A DNA stretch of 10,090 nt. Source: an uncultured Collinsella sp. GTDB lineage: Bacteria > Actinomycetota > Coriobacteriia > Coriobacteriales > Coriobacteriaceae. Shown here one piece after another: positions 6,027 through 10,090 of the stretch (positions are counted from its first letter, which is position 1; the number at the start of each line of letters is the position of its first letter). Under the pieces are notes generated by a model. It did not search any database and was not told the origin of the DNA. It worked only from the letters and a program-made list of their open reading frames with translations. A program made the position numbers and the translations under genes. Location of the stretch: contig URAQ01000043.1 of NCBI GenBank assembly GCA_900545875.1, positions 1-10,090 on the forward strand, given 5' to 3'.

Positions 6027-6037
6027 ATCATATCATA
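6027..6037 (-). promoter_or_regulatory. Overlapping -10 boxes for the GyrI-like gene
   Basis: The minus strand reads TATGATATGAT, giving two overlapping TATGAT hexamers (6037-6032 and 6032-6027), each one mismatch from TATAAT. A 17-bp spacer would place the -35 within or at the edge of the LexA box. No strong -35 is seen. Confidence 0.5.
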
Positions 6038-6041
6038 GAAA

Positions 6042-6055
6042 CGAACAGCTGTTCG
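6042..6055 (-). promoter_or_regulatory. LexA (SOS) box of the GyrI-like gene
   Basis: CGAACAGCTGTTCG is a perfect 14-bp palindrome that matches the Gram-positive/actinobacterial LexA consensus CGAACnnnnGTTCG exactly. It lies 56 bp upstream of the GyrI-like ATG, just before tandem TATGAT boxes, where bound LexA would block RNA polymerase. The divergent ABC operon starts about 200 bp away on the other side, so control of that operon is less likely. No second box of this kind was noticed in the window. Confidence 0.8.
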
Positions 6056-6194
6056 AATGATTTGGCTGACAGATTGAGATGCGTGCGTTGTGTTTGGCGG
6101 TCGGCCTGACCCCATCGATGATTTCTCTGCCTCCCCGGCGCCTCATCTATAGCTGCCGTTTCCCCATATAGAACCTGCCAAAATAAACCCGTCC

Positions 6195-6230
6195 CTTTTT
6201 AGTCGGTGCGAAATGGGTAATACTAAAGAG
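6195..6230 (+). promoter_or_regulatory. Inverted repeat over the likely promoter of the ABC transporter operon
   Basis: CTTTTTAGT (6195-6203) and ACTAAAGAG (6222-6230) are reverse complements at 8 of 9 positions, 18 bp apart. The right arm overlaps TAATAC (6218-6223), the best -10 candidate before the ATG at 6257. No good -35 is seen, so an activator or an atypical promoter is possible. It could be an operator for an unidentified regulator encoded elsewhere. Confidence 0.4.
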
Positions 6231-6256
6231 TTATCCGACCAGATGGGAACCGATCG

Positions 6257-6958
6257 ATGGCTTATATCGAATTCAAAGACGTCATCAAGGCATACGGCGA
6301 GGGCGACGCCCGCATTCACGCACTCGACGGCGCGAGCTTTACGGTCGAGCACGGCGAGCTCGCCATCATTTTGGGTGCTTCGGGTGCCGGCAAGACCACG
6401 GCGCTCAACATTCTGGGCGGCATGGATACGGCGACTTCCGGCACCGTGACGGTGGACGGGCGCGATGTGAGCTCCGCTAACGAGGCGCAGCTCGTGGAAT
6501 ACCGCCGCGCCGACGTCGGCTTTGTCTTCCAGTTCTACAATCTGGTCCCCAACCTGACGGCGCTCGAAAATGTTGAGCTTGCGGCGCAAATCTGCCCTGA
6601 TTCGCTCGATGCCGAGCAAACGCTTTGCCAGGTTGGCTTGGGTGAGCGCCTCGCCAACTTCCCCGCGCAGCTTTCGGGCGGCGAGCAGCAGCGCGTGTCC
6701 ATTGCCCGCGCACTGGCAAAGAACCCCAAGCTGCTTTTGTGCGACGAGCCCACGGGCGCACTTGACTATAAAACCGGCAAGCAGATCTTGCAGCTGCTGC
6801 AGGACACTTGCCGCAAGCAGGGCATTACGGTCATCATCATCACCCACAACTCCGCGCTGGCGCCCATGGCCGATCGCCTGATCCGCTTTAAGAACGGTCG
6901 CGTGGAGAGCGAGACGGTCCAGCAAAATCCCGTGCCTATCGAGACGATCGAGTGGTAG
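6257..6958 (+). CDS. ABC transporter ATP-binding protein (MacB/LolD/FtsE-like)
   Basis: A 233-residue cytosolic ATPase that powers the FtsX-type permease encoded next to it. Motifs in order: an aromatic before the cassette (Tyr13), Walker A GASGAGKT (40-47), Q-loop Gln92 in FQFYNL, signature LSGGEQQ (139-145), Walker [13 protein letters not shown] (159-170) with catalytic Glu164, and H-loop His197. The [19 protein letters not shown] region and the [15 protein letters not shown] string are typical of the MacB/LolD/FtsE class, whose members move lipids, lipoproteins, peptides or drugs out of the membrane, or drive mechanotransmission. The ATG at 6257 has only a weak ribosome site (GGGA, 6245-6248). 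The stop is 5 nt before the most likely permease start, so the two are translationally coupled. The substrate is unknown, and no two-component system adjoins it to hint at antimicrobial-peptide resistance. Confidence 0.92.
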   Translation: MAYIEFKDVIKAYGEGDARIHALDGASFTVEHGELAIILGASGAGKTTALNILGGMDTATSGTVTVDGRDVSSANEAQLVEYRRADVGFVFQFYNLVPNLTALENVELAAQICPDSLDAEQTLCQVGLGERLANFPAQLSGGEQQRVSIARALAKNPKLLLCDEPTGALDYKTGKQILQLLQDTCRKQGITVIIITHNSALAPMADRLIRFKNGRVESETVQQNPVPIETIEW

Positions 6959-6963
6959 CGCCC

Positions 6964-9729
6964 ATGGACCAAGACCGCCAAAACAGCCTACGCCGCGACG
7001 CGCAGAACACGGAGCGCGAGCAGGATTTTACGACCTACCGCACTGCCCAAAGCTCAAACGATATGGTGCCGACGGTTTTTCGCCGTGGCATCTACCGCAC
7101 AATCCGAGGCAGTCTTAAGCGCTTTTTGTCAATCGTGGTCATCACCGCGCTTGGCGTGAGCGTGATGTGCGGCCTTAAGGCGGGTTGCGAGGACCTGTGT
7201 GATTCGGTTGATGCCTACTTCGACCAGCAAAATGTCTATGACATTAACGTGCAGTCGACCTATGGCCTGACTGACGATGATCTCGACGCCATACAAGAGG
7301 TCGATGGCGTCGAAACGGCCGAGGGCATCTACACCGAGACCGCCTACACCGCCGTGGGCACAACGCGCGAGCGCGTGGTCGTGCAGAGTCTCTCCAAGGA
7401 GAACATCGATCAGCCGGTGCTCGTGAACGGCGATTTGCCCGAGAGCGCCGATGAAGTCGCGGTGACTTCGAAGTTCCTGAAGGCATCGGGCAAGAAAATC
7501 GGCGATACGGTGAGCTTTGCCGCCAATGACGCGAGCTCGTCCAATCAAAGCGCCAAGGACCAGTTTGCCGCGGGCGATTACACCATTACGGCCGAGGTCC
7601 TCGACCCCACTGATGTAAGTTCTGACTCGACAGTCAACGCCTTTCGCGCTGCTTCGGCGGCGGACTATAAGTTCTATGTGAGCGAGGACGCCGCGACATC
7701 TTCTTCCTACTCCGCGGTCCACGTGATCGTCGAGGGAGCCAAGAGCCTCAACTCCTATTCGGATTCCTACGCGGCAAAGATCAATGAGGTCAAGGGCAAT
7801 ATCGAGAAGATCCGCGAGGAGCGTGAGAAGGCGCGCGCCCAGGAGCTGACGGTCGAAACGCCGGCGAGCTTGGACGCGGCTGAGCGTCAGGCGAATATGC
7901 TCTTTGGGATTGAGCAGGACAACATCAATCGCATGGCAGAGGGCAGCGAGGAGCGCGTGCAAGCGCAGACCGACCTGGATCAGCGCCGCGCCGCCGCCGA
8001 CCAGCAGTTTGCCGATGCCCGCGCCGAGCTTTCCGATCTGGGCGAATGCACCTGGTACATCCAGGACCGCGGCAATATCGCAAGCTACTCGAGCGTGGAG
8101 AGCGATAGCTCGTCAATTGAGGCTATCGCCACGGTGTTCCCGTTCATCTTCTTTATCGTCGCCGTGCTCATCAGCCTTACCACCGCCACGCGTATGGTCG
8201 AGGAGGAGCGCACGCTCATCGGCCTGTATAAGGCGCTCGGCTATTCGCGCGGGCGCATCCTGTCCAAATACGTGGACTATGCGCTGTGGGCTTGTCTGAT
8301 CGGCGGCGTGCTCGGCAACATCATCGGATTTGTGGGCCTGCCGCTGTTCCTGTTTACGGTGTTCGACGACATGTACTCACTGCCCCAGATGCTACTTTCG
8401 TACGACATCGTGTCCTCGATCGTTTCGGTGGCGCTGTTTGCCGTGGGCGTGGTGGGCGCCACGATTATCGCCTGCCGCCACGAGATGGCCGAGACCCCTG
8501 CCTCGCTCATGCGCCCCAAGGCGCCGCGTGCCGGCTCACGCATTCTGCTCGAGCGTATCGGATTTATCTGGCGCCGCATGGGCTTTTTGAACAAGGTGGC
8601 AGCGCGTAACCTGTTCCGCTACAAAAAGCGCGCCTTTATGACCATCTTCGGCATCGCCGGCTGCACGGCGCTCGTGATCTGCGGCATGGGCATTCGTGAT
8701 ACGTCGGTCGCGCTTTCGCCCAAGCAGTACGGCCACATCACACGCTACGACCTGCTGGCGGTTGCCAATCCCGACGATTTTTCGCAGACGTGCGCGGCGC
8801 TCGACGAGCGAAGCGCGGTCAAGGATTCCGGTGTGACCGTAACTTCGACGCTGCCGATCATGACCGACAACGTCACCTTTACATTCGGCGGAAAGAGCGA
8901 GACCGTGCAGCTGATCGTGGTGCCCGATGACCGCACGAACGATCTGGACGACTATGTTCGCCTTGAGGATGAGTCCAAAGAGTCACTGTCTTTGCGTGAC
9001 GGAGACGTGTATCTGAGTAAGAGTTCACAGCTGGTGCTGGGGATTCAACCGGGCGATACGGCGCACGTCCAGGATTCGTCACTCAACGTCGCCAAGGTCA
9101 AGGTCAGCGACATTTCGCTTAACTATCTGGGCAACACGCTTTACATGACGCAGAGCACCTATGAGCGCGCGTTTGGGCGCAGCGTTCGCCTCAATGGCAT
9201 CTTTGCGCTGCTCAAGGGTTCGTCGGCCGACCAGATTGCGTTTAGCAAGAAGCTTAAGAGTGACGGCTGGCTTTCGATTTCGAGCACGGCCGAGCATTGG
9301 GAGAACTTTGAGGCGAACTTCACTATTATCAATTCCGTCGTGGTGCTCGTGACCTTTATGGCGGCGTGCCTGTCGTTTGTGGTGGTGTTTACGCTGTCCA
9401 ACACGAATATCTCCGAGCGCGAGCGCGAGCTGGCGACCATCAAGGTGCTTGGTTTCCGCCGTGGCGAGGTGCACCATTACGTCAACAAGGAGACGTTGAT
9501 CCTCACGGCAATTGGCGCCGCGCTGGGCGTGCCACTGGGCGGCTTGCTGGCCGAGAGTTTTACGTACATTTTGCAGATGCCGTCGCTGTACTTTGATGTT
9601 GAGGTCGAGCCGCTAAGCTACGTGCTTGCCGTGGTACTTTCCTTCGGCTTTACGATTATCGTCAACCTCGCCACCAACCGAACGCTCAATAAGATCGACA
9701 TGGTCGGCGCCCTCAAGAGCGCCGAGTAA
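6964..9729 (+). CDS. ABC transporter permease with two FtsX domains
   Basis: A membrane protein of about 921 residues, partner of the preceding ATPase. After a hydrophilic N-terminal stretch and VFRRGIYRTIRGSLKRF comes TM1 (about 53-73), then a long extracytoplasmic region ending in a charged coiled coil (about 271-358). The first FtsX block has TM2-4 (about 390-408, 439-465, 481-505), a cytoplasmic basic stretch and TM5 (about 557-577). A second extracytoplasmic domain follows (about 578-785), then the second FtsX block with TM6-8 (about 786-810, 843-868, 886-905). Each FtsX block contains the coupling motif before its second helix (RMVEEERTLIGLYKALGYSR; ISERERELATIKVLGFRRGE). The ATG at 6964 is preferred; an in-frame GTG at 6952 overlaps the ATPase stop, and neither has a good ribosome site. 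A later ATG at 7063 would begin right before the conserved part. Eight-helix, two-FtsX permeases commonly act in lipid, peptide or drug export; the substrate is unassigned. Confidence 0.9.
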   Translation: MDQDRQNSLRRDAQNTEREQDFTTYRTAQSSNDMVPTVFRRGIYRTIRGSLKRFLSIVVITALGVSVMCGLKAGCEDLCDSVDAYFDQQNVYDINVQSTYGLTDDDLDAIQEVDGVETAEGIYTETAYTAVGTTRERVVVQSLSKENIDQPVLVNGDLPESADEVAVTSKFLKASGKKIGDTVSFAANDASSSNQSAKDQFAAGDYTITAEVLDPTDVSSDSTVNAFRAASAADYKFYVSEDAATSSSYSAVHVIVEGAKSLNSYSDSYAAKINEVKGNIEKIREEREKARAQELTVETPASLDAAERQANMLFGIEQDNINRMAEGSEERVQAQTDLDQRRAAADQQFADARAELSDLGECTWYIQDRGNIASYSSVESDSSSIEAIATVFPFIFFIVAVLISLTTATRMVEEERTLIGLYKALGYSRGRILSKYVDYALWACLIGGVLGNIIGFVGLPLFLFTVFDDMYSLPQMLLSYDIVSSIVSVALFAVGVVGATIIACRHEMAETPASLMRPKAPRAGSRILLERIGFIWRRMGFLNKVAARNLFRYKKRAFMTIFGIAGCTALVICGMGIRDTSVALSPKQYGHITRYDLLAVANPDDFSQTCAALDERSAVKDSGVTVTSTLPIMTDNVTFTFGGKSETVQLIVVPDDRTNDLDDYVRLEDESKESLSLRDGDVYLSKSSQLVLGIQPGDTAHVQDSSLNVAKVKVSDISLNYLGNTLYMTQSTYERAFGRSVRLNGIFALLKGSSADQIAFSKKLKSDGWLSISSTAEHWENFEANFTIINSVVVLVTFMAACLSFVVVFTLSNTNISERERELATIKVLGFRRGEVHHYVNKETLILTAIGAALGVPLGGLLAESFTYILQMPSLYFDVEVEPLSYVLAVVLSFGFTIIVNLATNRTLNKIDMVGALKSAE

Positions 9730-9787
9730 CCTGCCTGGGATTCAAGCTGTAGCGAGCTGTAATGTACCGCAACCGCATTTTTGCATA

Positions 9788-9831
9788 AACCGCCCCGCCG
9801 ATTGCATATTTCGGTGGGGCGGTTGCTTTTT
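9788..9831 (+). terminator. Rho-independent terminator of the ABC transporter operon
   Basis: AACCGCCCCGCCGA (9788-9801) pairs with TCGGTGGGGCGGTT (9811-9824): 14 pairs including one G-U, around a 9-nt loop. GCTTTTTG follows (T5 at 9827-9831). It is the strongest terminator in the window, 58 bp after the permease stop. Confidence 0.85.
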
Positions 9832-10090
9832 GCCCGCGGGTACCCCAGGGGGCGACGTGCAAATTCCGGAGTATTCAGCATCCCGGAGCCCGCGGGTGCG
9901 GGAGCGGGCGCACAAAACAGCGCTTAAAGTCCTGATTCTGAGCCCCCAACGCCTCAAGAGCCGCTCGTTTTTTACAGGATGCGGCCCATGGTGCCTGCCT
10001 TTCGCCCAAAATCCAGTATGCAGGCACCCTCGACTGGTCGCGCGCGCAGACGTGGTGTAAGAGTGTCCTGAGGTCCGTCGCTGCAAGTCC
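9832..10090. other. Gene-free right end with short palindromes
   Basis: No convincing gene was found on either strand up to the edge of the window. Visible structure: two CCCGCGGG palindromes (9833-9840 and 9889-9896), three tandem GCGGGN hexamers (9892-9909), and a perfect 9-bp inverted repeat GGTGCCTGC/GCAGGCACC around a 21-nt loop (9990-9998 and 10020-10028) without a T tract. This could be the leader or upstream region of a gene beyond the edge. Confidence 0.5.

Noticed and set aside
6143..7962. 260- and 277-codon antisense frames opposite the ABC ATPase and permease (6143-6925 and 7129-7962)
   Set aside because: They mirror the codon bias of the sense genes and show no domain, start signal or plausible operon partner.
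9990..10028. Inverted repeat as an intrinsic terminator
   Set aside because: The 9-bp stem has a 21-nt loop and no T tract follows on either strand.
9626..10060. 144-codon plus-strand frame over the permease end and the terminator
   Set aside because: It begins inside the permease gene, runs through a strong terminator and has no recognisable protein features.

Overview
The window looks like a chromosomal segment of a gut actinobacterium of the class Coriobacteriia, most likely Collinsella or a close relative. The grounds are high-GC, codon-biased genes with strong GGAG-type ribosome sites, a Coriobacteriia-style DtxR regulator and FtsX permease, and intergenic space rich in small palindromic repeats. 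This placement rests on family resemblance and composition; no marker gene is present.

Layout. Positions 82-2718 (+) hold a compact two-gene unit: a Uup-type ABC-F ATPase and a Cof/HAD-IIB phosphatase, 6 bp apart and closed by an intrinsic terminator. Next comes a DtxR/MntR-family metalloregulator (2901-3290, +) with two dyads in its leader, spaced exactly 30 bp apart. A 526-bp gene-free stretch follows; it carries a ~148-bp imperfect palindrome and a degenerate 52-bp repeat. An Ogt-type O6-alkylguanine DNA alkyltransferase gene (3817-4395, +) comes after it, then three copies of a 62-bp hairpin repeat (the last truncated).

The minus-strand block 4602-5985 has two parts. One is a scar in which the 5' part of an Abi_2 (AbiD/F-type) gene is joined out of frame to the 3' end of a ClC chloride-channel gene. 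The other is an intact GyrI-like domain gene. A perfect 14-bp LexA/SOS box, CGAAC-AGCT-GTTCG, lies 56 bp upstream of the GyrI-like start codon and overlaps its probable promoter. In the opposite direction, a MacB/LolD-type ABC ATPase and a large two-FtsX-domain permease (6257-9729, +) form a two-gene transporter operon ending in a strong terminator. The last ~260 bp have no recognisable gene but several short palindromes.

How it fits together. The most interesting reading is a DNA-damage theme. The SOS box implies LexA control of the GyrI-like protein; E. coli sbmC/gyrI is SOS-induced too, and some family members hydrolyse cyclopropane-type DNA alkylators. An alkyltransferase lies 1 kb away. 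The LexA box is directly visible; the functional link is inference. The remaining genes are ordinary housekeeping or accessory functions.
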